Source: an uncultured Treponema sp. (GTDB lineage Bacteria > Spirochaetota > Spirochaetia > Treponematales > Treponemataceae). Taken from it: a DNA stretch of 57,300 nucleotides. The notes under the pieces are model-generated. The model was not told where the DNA came from and did not search any database. It saw only the letters and a list, made by a program, of their open reading frames with translations. Positions 7,099 through 15,800 of the stretch are shown one piece after another; the first letter of the stretch is position 1, and every line of letters starts with the position of its first letter. The position numbers were made by a program, and so were the translations under genes. Where the stretch lies: positions 1-57,300 of the forward strand of contig CAMNDY010000010.1 of NCBI GenBank assembly GCA_946535985.1. The letters run 5' to 3'.

Positions 7099-7803
7099 AT
7101 GGAAAAATACGGAATTATTGGTGCAATGGAATCGGAAGTTCGCCAGCTTTGTGAGGAACTTGCCGGTAAAGAAATTGTTGAATATGCAGGCCTTAGCTTT
7201 TTTACAGGACTTTTAGAAGGAAAATCTGTGGTAATTGTAAAAAGCGGAATTGGAAAAGTAAACGCTGCCTTGTGTGCTCAGGCACTTGTTCTTAAATTCA
7301 ATGTAACAAAAATAATTAATACAGGAATTGCGGGGGCTTTTGCCAAGGGCCTTGGCGTTTTTGATTTTGTAGTTTCTACGGCTGCAGTTTATCACGATTT
7401 TGATACGACAGCCTTTGGTTATAAAGCAGGACAGGTTCCTGGAATGCCTGAAAGCTTTACTGCCGATGAAGGTCTTGTAAATACTGCTATTACTGCTTTT
7501 GAAAAAACAGAGTTTGCAAAACAGCATAAAATTGAAAAAGGCCTTGTTGCCAGCGGAGATCAATTTATTTCTGATTCCGGGGCAAAGAAAAAAATCCAGG
7601 CTAATTTTGAACCTGCCTGCGTAGAAATGGAAGGTTGTGCAATTGCTCAGGCCTGCTATTTGAACAAGATTCCTTTTGTTATTGTCCGCTGTATGTCCGA
7701 CATGGCTGATGAATCTGTTGAACAGACTTATGCTTTTAATGAAGATGTCTGTGCAGCAGCCTGTGCATGTTTTGTAAAGAAGGTTATAGAACTGATAGAT
7801 TAG
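7099..7803 (+). CDS. mtnN: 5'-methylthioadenosine/S-adenosylhomocysteine nucleosidase
   Basis: A 234-aa enzyme (Pfs) that cleaves adenine from SAH and MTA. With LuxS next door it forms the two-step SAH detoxification and AI-2 route: SAH to S-ribosylhomocysteine, then to homocysteine plus DPD. Motifs: IGAMESEVRQL at the N-terminus with catalytic Glu, INTGIAGAF, VASGDQFISD, ACVEMEGCAIAQACYLNKIPFVIVRCMSDMADE with the substrate-binding Glu and catalytic Asp. Typical length. Starts two bases after the upstream membrane protein. Confidence 0.93.
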   Translation: MEKYGIIGAMESEVRQLCEELAGKEIVEYAGLSFFTGLLEGKSVVIVKSGIGKVNAALCAQALVLKFNVTKIINTGIAGAFAKGLGVFDFVVSTAAVYHDFDTTAFGYKAGQVPGMPESFTADEGLVNTAITAFEKTEFAKQHKIEKGLVASGDQFISDSGAKKKIQANFEPACVEMEGCAIAQACYLNKIPFVIVRCMSDMADESVEQTYAFNEDVCAAACACFVKKVIELID

Positions 7804-7868
7804 AGATTGTCGGGTCAAGCCCGACAATGACAATGATATGTCATTCCCGGGCTTGACCTGGGAATCTC
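7804..7868. repeat. Inverted pair of TCGGGTCAAGCCCGA-type repeats between mtnN and luxS
   Basis: GAGATTGTCGGGTCAAGCCC begins at 7804 and its inverted partner ends at 7868 (GTCATTCCCGGGCTTGACC from 7840). The two arms can pair with each other over about 29 bp or each fold alone. It occupies the whole mtnN-luxS gap and ends right at the luxS ribosome binding site AGGAG (7870-7874), so it could attenuate or stabilise luxS expression. Confidence 0.8.
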
Positions 7869-7880
7869 TTAGGAGTGTAT

Positions 7881-8345
7881 ATGAAATATAATGTGGATTC
7901 TTTTAATCTGGACCATACTAAGGTTACTGCTCCCTTTGTTCGCCTTGCTGCAAAAAAAGTTGGCGAAAAAGGTGACATCGTTACAAAGTTTGATATTCGC
8001 TTTTGCCAGCCAAACAAGGAATTTATGACTACAGGAGCCATTCACACCCTTGAACATCTTATGGCCGAATATATCCGTGATGAAATGGAAGGCGTAATTG
8101 ATTTGTCTCCTATGGGTTGCAGAACAGGATTTTATTTTACAGTCTGGGGCGACCGCAGCGAAGAAGAAATTGCCGGACATATTATGAACGTCCTTAAAAA
8201 GGTAGCAGTATGGGATAAAGCTATTCCTGCCACTACAGAACAGGAATGCGGAAACTACCGCGACCATGATCTTGAAGGTGCAAAAAAATATGCTGCTGCC
8301 TGGGTAGCTGGAATAGAAAAGAAAGGCTGGAAAGCATTTATTTAA
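7881..8345 (+). CDS. luxS: S-ribosylhomocysteine lyase
   Basis: A 154-aa metal-dependent lyase converting S-ribosylhomocysteine to homocysteine and DPD, the AI-2 precursor. The HTLEH metal motif (His55, His59) and the third ligand Cys123 (EQECGNY) are present, as is the catalytic Cys80 in SPMGCRTGF. Full length for the family. ATG 7881 is chosen because AGGAG lies six bases upstream; an upstream GTG (7875) would add two residues. Paired with mtnN, separated by a palindromic repeat. Confidence 0.95.
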   Translation: MKYNVDSFNLDHTKVTAPFVRLAAKKVGEKGDIVTKFDIRFCQPNKEFMTTGAIHTLEHLMAEYIRDEMEGVIDLSPMGCRTGFYFTVWGDRSEEEIAGHIMNVLKKVAVWDKAIPATTEQECGNYRDHDLEGAKKYAAAWVAGIEKKGWKAFI

Positions 8346-8381
8346 GGCTTGTTGAGCCAGCCTCACAAGGACACTTAGCAC

Positions 8382-9902
8382 ATGAATATTCTTCATAAAT
8401 TCAAAGAAACTACAGTCTCTGTTCTGCCTGTAATGGCAATTGTTTTTTTGTTAGGCTTGACTATCGTGCCTCTTGAGCCTTTGCTGCTTCTGAGATTTTT
8501 TATATGCGGAATATTACTGATTATTGGTCTTACAGTTTTTCTGCTTGGTGTAGACCTTGGTATTCAACCCATGGGCGAGCGTTGTGGTGCTGCCCTTACT
8601 AAAAAGAAAAGCTTGTTGCTTTTGCTTGCAGTTGCTTTTGTAATTGGATTTATTGTTACTGCTGCCGAACCCGATATTCAGGTTTTTGGAGACCAGGTGC
8701 GCAGTGTTTTTCCTTTTGTAAATAAAACTTCATTTACTTTTGTTATTGCGGGCGGAGTAGGACTTTTTATAATGCTGGGCCTTCTTCGCACCGTAACAAA
8801 TCTTTCTCTTAAATGGACTCTCTTTATTTCTTATACAATTCTTTTTGTCGTAGCTTTTTTTGCTTCTGATTCTTTTATTGCAATAGGCTTTGATTCTGGT
8901 GGTGCAACAACCGGACCAATGACTGTGCCTTTTATTATGGCCCTGGGCCTTGGTGTTTCTTCTGTTCGGGCAGGTAAGGAAAATAACTCTTTTGGCTTGA
9001 CGGGAGTTTCCTCTATTGGCCCTGTTCTTGCGGTTTTGATTTATTCGATTGTGGTGAATGGTGGGGGAATTGGTGTTGGCCCTTCGACAGGCTCAGGGAA
9101 CACAGTAGGATTGTCTGTGGTTCCTGAGCCTGTCGAAGGACCACAATTAGCTGCAATATCTTCAATCATAATATCTGCACTGCACGAATCTCTTACTTCT
9201 ATTGCGCCTTTGTTCGGGCTTTTTATAATCTTTCAGATTTTCCTTTTAAAAATGACAGCCCGTCAGGTAATCCGTATGCTCATTGGTTTTGTCTACAGCT
9301 TTATAGGGCTTACTGTTTTTCTTACGGGAGTATACGGCGGATTCATGCAAACTGGAAAAGTCCTTGGCGAATCCTTTGGTGCCCTTGCTTTTACAAAAGG
9401 CGGAGTTTGGACCTTTCTGCTTATATTAACAAGCGTGATTCTTGGAGCAATTATTGTTTGCGCTGAGCCTGCTGTATGGTGTCTTAGTGAACAGGTAGAA
9501 ACTGTAAGCGGTGGTACAATCAAGCGAAAAATGCTTCTGGTTTTTCTTTCGATAGGAACTTCTTTTGCAATTGGTCTTGCTATGTGGAGGGCAATTGCGG
9601 GCTTTAATATCAAACTCCTGCTGGTGCCCGGTTATATTATTGCCATGGTTCTCATGCTCTTTTGTCCGGAGCTTTTTACAGGAATTGCCTTTGACTCTGG
9701 CGGAGTAGCTTCCGGCCCTTTAACTTCTACCTTTGTTCTTTCTTTTGCCTTAGGTGCTGCTAACTCTTCTTCTGGCAGCAATGATTCCTTTGGTGTAATT
9801 GCCCTTGTTGCCATGATGCCTCTTATTGCAATCCAGATAATGGGAATTGTTTATAAAATAAAAACCTCAAAAAATCAAAAGCAGGGAGGTCAAAGTGTAT
9901 AA
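8382..9902 (+). CDS. DUF1538 integral membrane protein, tandemly duplicated
   Basis: A 506-aa polytopic membrane protein made of two homologous halves of about 240 residues. The signature GFDSGGATTGPMTVPFIMALGLGVSS in the first half is matched by AFDSGGVASGPLTSTFVLSFALGAANSS in the second. Each half also has a similar opening (ICGILLIIGLTVFLLGVDLG and GFVYSFIGLTVFLTGVYGG) and an ...AEP... motif. The family is a presumed transporter of unknown substrate. The loop between halves carries an in-frame hairpin repeat (9078-9142). Its stop overlaps the start of the P-II-like gene, which implies tight coupling. AGGAC lies upstream of ATG 8382. Confidence 0.85.
   Translation: MNILHKFKETTVSVLPVMAIVFLLGLTIVPLEPLLLLRFFICGILLIIGLTVFLLGVDLGIQPMGERCGAALTKKKSLLLLLAVAFVIGFIVTAAEPDIQVFGDQVRSVFPFVNKTSFTFVIAGGVGLFIMLGLLRTVTNLSLKWTLFISYTILFVVAFFASDSFIAIGFDSGGATTGPMTVPFIMALGLGVSSVRAGKENNSFGLTGVSSIGPVLAVLIYSIVVNGGGIGVGPSTGSGNTVGLSVVPEPVEGPQLAAISSIIISALHESLTSIAPLFGLFIIFQIFLLKMTARQVIRMLIGFVYSFIGLTVFLTGVYGGFMQTGKVLGESFGALAFTKGGVWTFLLILTSVILGAIIVCAEPAVWCLSEQVETVSGGTIKRKMLLVFLSIGTSFAIGLAMWRAIAGFNIKLLLVPGYIIAMVLMLFCPELFTGIAFDSGGVASGPLTSTFVLSFALGAANSSSGSNDSFGVIALVAMMPLIAIQIMGIVYKIKTSKNQKQGGQSV
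9078..9142. repeat. CCTTCGAC-type hairpin repeat inside the DUF1538 gene
   Basis: Two inverted arms of about 28 bp, GGCCCTTCGACAGGCTCAGG from 9078 and its complement ending at 9142, flank a short spacer. It encodes a Gly/Pro/Val-rich loop (PSTGSGNTVGLSVVPEPVEG) between membrane helices and keeps the frame. Confidence 0.8.
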
Positions 9903-10572
9903 ACTCATTACGTGCATTGTTCCTCACAACAGCGGGGAGCTTATTACAAATGCCGCAAAGCAGGCGGGTGCAGGTGGTGGCACTATTATTATGGGGCGGG
10001 GAACTGCTTCTAATAGTGTTCTTCAGCTGCTGGGACTTGGTGATACTTCAAAAGATATTACCATGAATATTGTAGAAGACGCTTTGGCTTCACAGGTCTG
10101 CAAAAATATTGAAAAAACTTGTGCCGATAAAAAATCACACTTTGGAGTCTTGTTTACAATAAATGTTTCAGATTTTGCAAAAGCAGGTAGTGTAGAAAAA
10201 TCAAGGGTCATGGCCAGTACCGATCAGACAAATGCTGCAGAAGAAAAATCAGGAGATAAGAATATGGAAAAATATGAAGCAATAAATATCATCGTAAATA
10301 AAGGATATGCAGAAGATGCAATGGCTGCTGCAAGAAAAGCAGGTGCCGGTGGTGGAACAATAATTGGGGCCAGGGGAACTGCAAAAGAAGGAGATTCAAC
10401 TTTTTTTGGTGTAGAAATTGTTCCCGAAAAAGAAATGCTTATGATTCTGGTTCCTCAGGATAAAAAAGAAGCTGTTGTAAATGCAGTGTCGTCTTTAAGC
10501 TGTTTTGAAAAAGCGGGAAGTGGAATTATTTATTGTAATAATGTTGAAGAGTTTAAAATGCTGGGACAATAG
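9895..10572 (+). CDS. Tandem P-II-like signalling protein with possible internal start
   Basis: A 225-aa fusion of two P-II/GlnB-like domains. Domain 1 (about 1-105) has KAGAGGGTII-type QAGAGGGTIIMGRGT, and domain 2 (about 123-225) has RKAGAGGGTIIGARGT. Each ends in a ferredoxin-like beta strand (VLFTINVSDF, GIIYCNNVEEF). The classical T-loop tyrosine region is not conserved. GTG 9895 overlaps the DUF1538 stop by 8 bases and follows GGGAGG. An internal ATG at 10264, exactly at the start of domain 2, has AGGAG eight bases upstream, so domain 2 could also be made alone. It probably regulates the adjacent membrane protein (inference from P-II/AmtB-type pairing). Confidence 0.85.
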   Translation: MYKLITCIVPHNSGELITNAAKQAGAGGGTIIMGRGTASNSVLQLLGLGDTSKDITMNIVEDALASQVCKNIEKTCADKKSHFGVLFTINVSDFAKAGSVEKSRVMASTDQTNAAEEKSGDKNMEKYEAINIIVNKGYAEDAMAAARKAGAGGGTIIGARGTAKEGDSTFFGVEIVPEKEMLMILVPQDKKEAVVNAVSSLSCFEKAGSGIIYCNNVEEFKMLGQ

Positions 10573-10579
10573 GACCCTT

Positions 10580-10620
10580 TCCTTCGACAAGCTCAGGACA
10601 AGCTAGGCTCAGGGACCACA
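10580..10620. repeat. CCTTCGAC-type repeat between convergent genes
   Basis: CCTTCGACAAGCTCAGGACA followed by AGGCTCAGGGACCACAG lies in the gap between the P-II-like gene and the convergent pbpC. It is the only fully intergenic copy of this family in the window. It may form part of a bidirectional terminator, though no long T run follows. Confidence 0.65.
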
Positions 10621-10623
10621 GGT

Positions 10624-12858
10624 TTACTTCACTGTAAAACTTATTTCACAAGCTTCATCCCCACAAACTACACGGCATGTATGCTGGCCCCTTTCTACAG
10701 GCAGTGAAAATACAAAGGGGCGTTCAACCATCTGATATTTTTTATTGTCGTAATAAACTTCCAGTGTATTTTCTGCCCCTCCAAAAACTTCTACCCAAAC
10801 AGCCTGTTTTTCCTTGTGTAACTGTGAATAATAAAAGAGGGCCTTGTTCTTTGGTGTTTGAATAGATAAAGGCGCAGTGTTGTAATTTATATGAACATCG
10901 GGTTTTGTTGTTCGCGCCCACTGCTGGTATTCCGGGGGATATAAGGTTTGCAGGCTTCCGTCTTTTTCTTTGTGCCAGTTACAGCTTTGCATCTGGTCAA
11001 GGGAACCATTTCTGCAATATTCGTAAACTGTGGCAGGACAATCAGGGCCGGCTTTCATTCCGCTAAGGGAGCAGATTTTTTCTTTGGTCCAATTCTGTGG
11101 CTCCGGGAATTCAAGGTCTTTTAATTCTTGAGCGCTCAAGGGATTTTTTTCGTAAAGATAATCAAGCAGTTTTCTTGCAACCCATGCAGGCAGGGAACTT
11201 CCTGTTTTTCCAATTACAGTCTGGCCGTTAAAGTTTCCCATCCACACACCGATTGTGTAATCTTTAGTTGCTCCCAGTGCAATAATATTCTGATACTGAT
11301 TAGAAGTTCCGGTTTTAAAGATTGCAGGATATTTTGTTTCAAATGTCTGAGAGTATCCAAAGCCTAAAGAACGTGCAGCTTTATCTGAAAGAATTGAACA
11401 GATTAGACGGGCAGTGTCTTCTTCGTAAACCTGTCTGCCTTCAAAACTTTTTCCATCGCGTACAAAAACTGCAAAGGCGGGAACGAGTTCATTTAAAGAA
11501 ACTTCTCCGGCTCCAAGGGCCAGCCCTAGGTCTGCTTTTTTACCCGTCTGCCTTAATGATTCAAAACCAAGCTGGTAAAGTTTTTCAAGATAGTTAGATA
11601 CGCCTAACTCCTCAAGAATACTAACTGCCGGAACATTCAAACTTGAAGCAAGTGCAATTCTAAAACGAACAGGCCCGTTATATCTGTTGTTAAAGTTTGA
11701 AGGAATGTAAAGTTTTTCTTCTCCAAATTCCTGAGGGATGTCTGCCAGAATGGAAGCTGGGGTATAAAGATTTTTGCCGTCTGAATCTTTTGCTTCAAGT
11801 GCCAGGGCATATAAAAAAGGCTTCATTGAACTGCCAGGTTGATTTTTTACAAGAACGCCATCAATTTGCCCGTTATGTGCATCATCAAAAAAATCTGCGC
11901 TTCCAAGCCAGACAAGAGGTAATCCGCTTTTGTTTTCTATTAATAAAAGGCTTGCATTTGAAATGCGGCTGTTCTGGGCCTGTGCCAGTGCATCGTTTAT
12001 AAGCTGCAGGGCATAATGCTGGAGCTCAAGGTTTATGGAAAGCCTTATAGAATTATCTGTCTGATTCTCTTTTTGCCGTAAAAATCTTATATAATGGGGT
12101 GCTTCGTATGGATATGAAAATACTTCTTTTGGTAAAAAAGCGGCAAAATCTTCAAGGCTGATTTTATCTTTAAAAATCTTATTATAAAGTTCGCAGGCTC
12201 TTTGTGCACAGTTCTGAGGGTTTTTTAAGGGATCATAAAATGTAGGATTTCTTGGAATTACAGCAAGACAGCAAAGCTCCTGGGGTAAAAGCTCTTGAGC
12301 AGGGCGTCCATAAAAAGTCCTTGCAGCAGAAGCAAGTCCTGTAGCGCCATGTCCAAAATAAAGGTTATTTAAATATGTTTCAAAAATTATTTTTTTTGTG
12401 TGCTTTGCTTCGATTACATTTGCATAAAAAATATCATGAAGCTTTCTTTGAACCGTGAGGGTATTATCTTTGTTTACCATTTTTACAAGCTGCATTGTAA
12501 TTGTAGAGCCGCCACGAACAATCTGTTTGCCCCCTGCATTCTGGAAAAAGGCACTGATAAGGGCAGGATAGTCAACTCCCTTATGAAAATAAAAACGCTT
12601 GTCTTCGGCTTTTATGAAGATTTTTTTTATATCTTTGTTCAGGGCCTGGGAGTCAAGCTTTTCACGGCGCCCGCCATTTTCAAGTGAAGTAACTTGTAAA
12701 AGCTTTCCCTGCGAATCGTAATAAACTGTAGAATAGGGGCGGGCCTTTAATTCTTTAAGAGGATCGTAAGGGACAAGCAGCAGTACAAGGCGGACTGCAA
12801 TATTAATTGCAAGCAGGCCAAGTATTGCAGCTAAAAAGACTTTTATTCGATGATGCAT
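10624..12858 (-). CDS. pbpC: Penicillin-binding protein 1C
   Basis: A 744-aa bifunctional peptidoglycan synthase. An N-terminal membrane anchor is followed by the GT51 glycosyltransferase domain (EDKRFYFHKGVDYPALISAF, GGSTITMQLVKM). The transpeptidase domain has PGSSMKPFLYAL (SxxK), SSLN (SxN) and KTGTS (KTG), all intact. A C-terminal BiPBP_C-like domain ends with RGQHTCRVVCGDEACEISFTV. It overlaps the upstream alpha-2-macroglobulin gene by 16 bases. This pairing is well known: the macroglobulin traps proteases that breach the envelope while PBP1C repairs peptidoglycan. Convergent with the P-II-like gene. Confidence 0.95.
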   Translation of the reverse strand: MHHRIKVFLAAILGLLAINIAVRLVLLLVPYDPLKELKARPYSTVYYDSQGKLLQVTSLENGGRREKLDSQALNKDIKKIFIKAEDKRFYFHKGVDYPALISAFFQNAGGKQIVRGGSTITMQLVKMVNKDNTLTVQRKLHDIFYANVIEAKHTKKIIFETYLNNLYFGHGATGLASAARTFYGRPAQELLPQELCCLAVIPRNPTFYDPLKNPQNCAQRACELYNKIFKDKISLEDFAAFLPKEVFSYPYEAPHYIRFLRQKENQTDNSIRLSINLELQHYALQLINDALAQAQNSRISNASLLLIENKSGLPLVWLGSADFFDDAHNGQIDGVLVKNQPGSSMKPFLYALALEAKDSDGKNLYTPASILADIPQEFGEEKLYIPSNFNNRYNGPVRFRIALASSLNVPAVSILEELGVSNYLEKLYQLGFESLRQTGKKADLGLALGAGEVSLNELVPAFAVFVRDGKSFEGRQVYEEDTARLICSILSDKAARSLGFGYSQTFETKYPAIFKTGTSNQYQNIIALGATKDYTIGVWMGNFNGQTVIGKTGSSLPAWVARKLLDYLYEKNPLSAQELKDLEFPEPQNWTKEKICSLSGMKAGPDCPATVYEYCRNGSLDQMQSCNWHKEKDGSLQTLYPPEYQQWARTTKPDVHINYNTAPLSIQTPKNKALFYYSQLHKEKQAVWVEVFGGAENTLEVYYDNKKYQMVERPFVFSLPVERGQHTCRVVCGDEACEISFTVK

Positions 12859-15800
12859 AAATATCCATCACCGCGACCGAAAGTTTCAGCTTCATACATA
12901 CATTCGGCTTGAACCGGTGGAAGAGGATAAATACCTCTTCGGGCAGCTCTAAAGGTAAAGTTTACTCTTGCAGTGCCTGAGCCAAAGGAATCCCAGAAGA
13001 ACTGAACTTCGTTATCGCGGATGGTTTTATTACTGAGCCAGTGACCCCATGAAAGGTCGTTCTTTTCATCTACACTTCCTGTTGTTACAAGAGAAGAATC
13101 GAGAATCTCTGCTCCCGAAGGAATTGGGGCTCTTAAGGCAAGATACTCACGTTTTTTATGAGTTTCAAGTGTTATAGAAGCCTTGTAAATCTTTCCGCTC
13201 TTAAGTTTCAACAGACAGTCTGCACTGTCTGATTTATTTACAATCTCATCGGTTTCTGGGTCAATAATTGTGTATATAACTTTGATGCCTTCATCGCGGC
13301 TGGTAAGATATTCATCCGGCATTGCATAACGCATCTGCATTGTGTAATACATATTGCCTGTACCATCGCGTTTGAAAGTTACGTCTACTGGAGTGTCTGG
13401 AGTGAGACTGCTGATTTCTTTGTCTTCAAAGGCAAGTTCAAGCTTTTTAGGTTTGGCATTTGCACCCTTGAATTCTTCTCCAAGTAGTTCTGTGCCATTA
13501 AGAGCCACTGTTCCCTTGTAGTTAGTATCATCTAACTTGCGGCCCTTGATGTATGCATAAATTGCTTCAAGAACTCGTGAGGTGGTTGCTGTATTCTGCC
13601 AGTAACCATGACTTTGATTTTGCATGAGTGTGTAAATGAGCTTATCAATCATCTGGTCATTTGGATTAAGCTTACAGAAAAGCTCAAGAATCAAGGCCAT
13701 CTGCTCAGAATCAGAATTATACCATTCCCACATATTTACTCTTGATTTACGAAGAACAGAAACTGTGCGTCCGTCAATCTGTAAGTAGTTGCGGATTTCC
13801 TCGGCAATAGTGCGGGCTTCTGCAGAATCTTCACCCTTGGTTGCAGCAAGATATGCAAAAGCAATAAGAGCGTTAGTTGAAAGACTAAGATCCTGACGTT
13901 TTGCATAAAGGCTCTGCAAGGAGTTATTCATGTTTGTTTTGCCTAACAATGCGTGTACATAGCAGGCATAAGCCCTCTGGTAGTCGTACTGGATATCCTG
14001 GCGCTCAGCAAGTTCCCTGCGGATATAAGTCAAAAGATTATCGATATTGTAAGCAAAATCCTCTGCCTTATAACCTCGTTCAAGTGCAAGAGCATAAATA
14101 TAGGCCATGCGTAAGCTTACATATAATGAAGGATATTCTCCGTTTGGCCAATAAGGGAAGCCTCCCTCATTAAGCTGATACATTCCCCAGCTTTTAATGT
14201 AAGACTTAACTAAGGTTTCAACATTCGAAATTTCAGAGTTCAAACCAAATACATCAATATATTCACCAAAGGCAATGAGAGGAAGAATCTTGCTGGACTG
14301 CTGCTCAAGACATCCATAAGGATATGTAAATAGATAGTTTACAGAGCTTCCAAGCATACCAAGTCGTGTTGCATCAATTGTAAATGAAAGGTCTCCTCGG
14401 GCATCTTTTGCAAAGCCAGGAATTACAAGCTGCTCAATTGCTTTACCGCTTGTACTTTCATTGTTGATTGTACCTAAGGTAGCAACAGTTTCGTATGTAT
14501 AAGTTTTCTCAATCTTAATCGGCGAATTGAGTTTTTCATTAATGATATCAGAACTTACTGTATAAACAAGCTCTACAGTTCCGGCTTTTTCTGCAGCAAC
14601 ATTAAAGTAAACAACAGAAGAATCTCCTGCTGCTACATAAATCTTATTGCTGGCCGGACCATCGATAGAAGCCTGTCCTGGAATTGTAATTCTTCCTTCA
14701 AGCTGGTCCTGTGCAGTATTTTTTGTTGGACTTCTTGTTTCAAGAGAAATTGTAATTTCATGACCTTTTGCATCAAGGTTTGTAACAAGAACACCACATT
14801 CTGCAGTATCACGTTCGCGAAGTTTTCTTGGCTGTACCTGCTGAACGTTGATTGGATTTTGAACAAGGAATTCATCTTCTTTAAGAGAGAATAAATCATC
14901 CTTTACACCAAAGGCAGTAATTCTGTAAGTTGTAAGACTGTCCGGAACTTTAAAGGTTACGGTCGCTTTACCATTTTTGTCTGTAATAACTTCCGGCTCA
15001 AAGACTGCAGTAGGCCTGAAGTCTTTTCTTTCATCTTCATCCTTTTCTTCATCAGAGTCGCCGCCCTGCAAATCTTTAATGCTGTAGGTAACAGGATCCA
15101 TGAGCATTGCGCGCGAGTCACCACCACGAACTCTAAGAGGGAAGTTACTTGTTGAATAAAAATAATCAATTGGATTTGGAACATGGTAATTGATTAAATC
15201 AAGAACACCACGGTCTACTGCCATTACGGTAAGCTCTGCATTGCTCAAAGGTTTACCGCCTTTTGTAGCAGTCAATGTAAGGGTTGCCATTTCACCTGGC
15301 TTGTAAGAAGGTTTGTCTGTTTCAACAGCAACCGAGAAGGCCCTTACATAAGGATTTACAAATACTGGTGTTACACCAAAATATCCTTTAGGCTTGTCTA
15401 AGTCCGGCTCTCCGTATTGATGAGTCGGCTGTCCCTGACGAACAGAATAAGAAGAAACTGCAACATAGAATACAGGAACAAACTTTGACGAAACTGGTAC
15501 TTCAATAACATTTGCAGGAGAATCAAAATGTCTGATTTCTTCAGAGAAAATTCCTTCGCGCTCAATTGTAATCAGATAGTCTCCTTCCGGCAAAGGACTT
15601 TCCATAAGAATCTGGGCCTTGTCTCCAGGGTTATACTGTGACTGTTCCGGTGTAAGATTAATTGCTTCGGAATTGAAATCATTGTAGCGGTAGAAGTCTC
15701 CGCCGGTTACATAAAATCCCAGCTGGGTTACAACAGATCCATCTTCTTTGTCGGTACCGGTAACAGTGAGTGTGTACCAGCCGGATTTTGTTGGAGTAAG

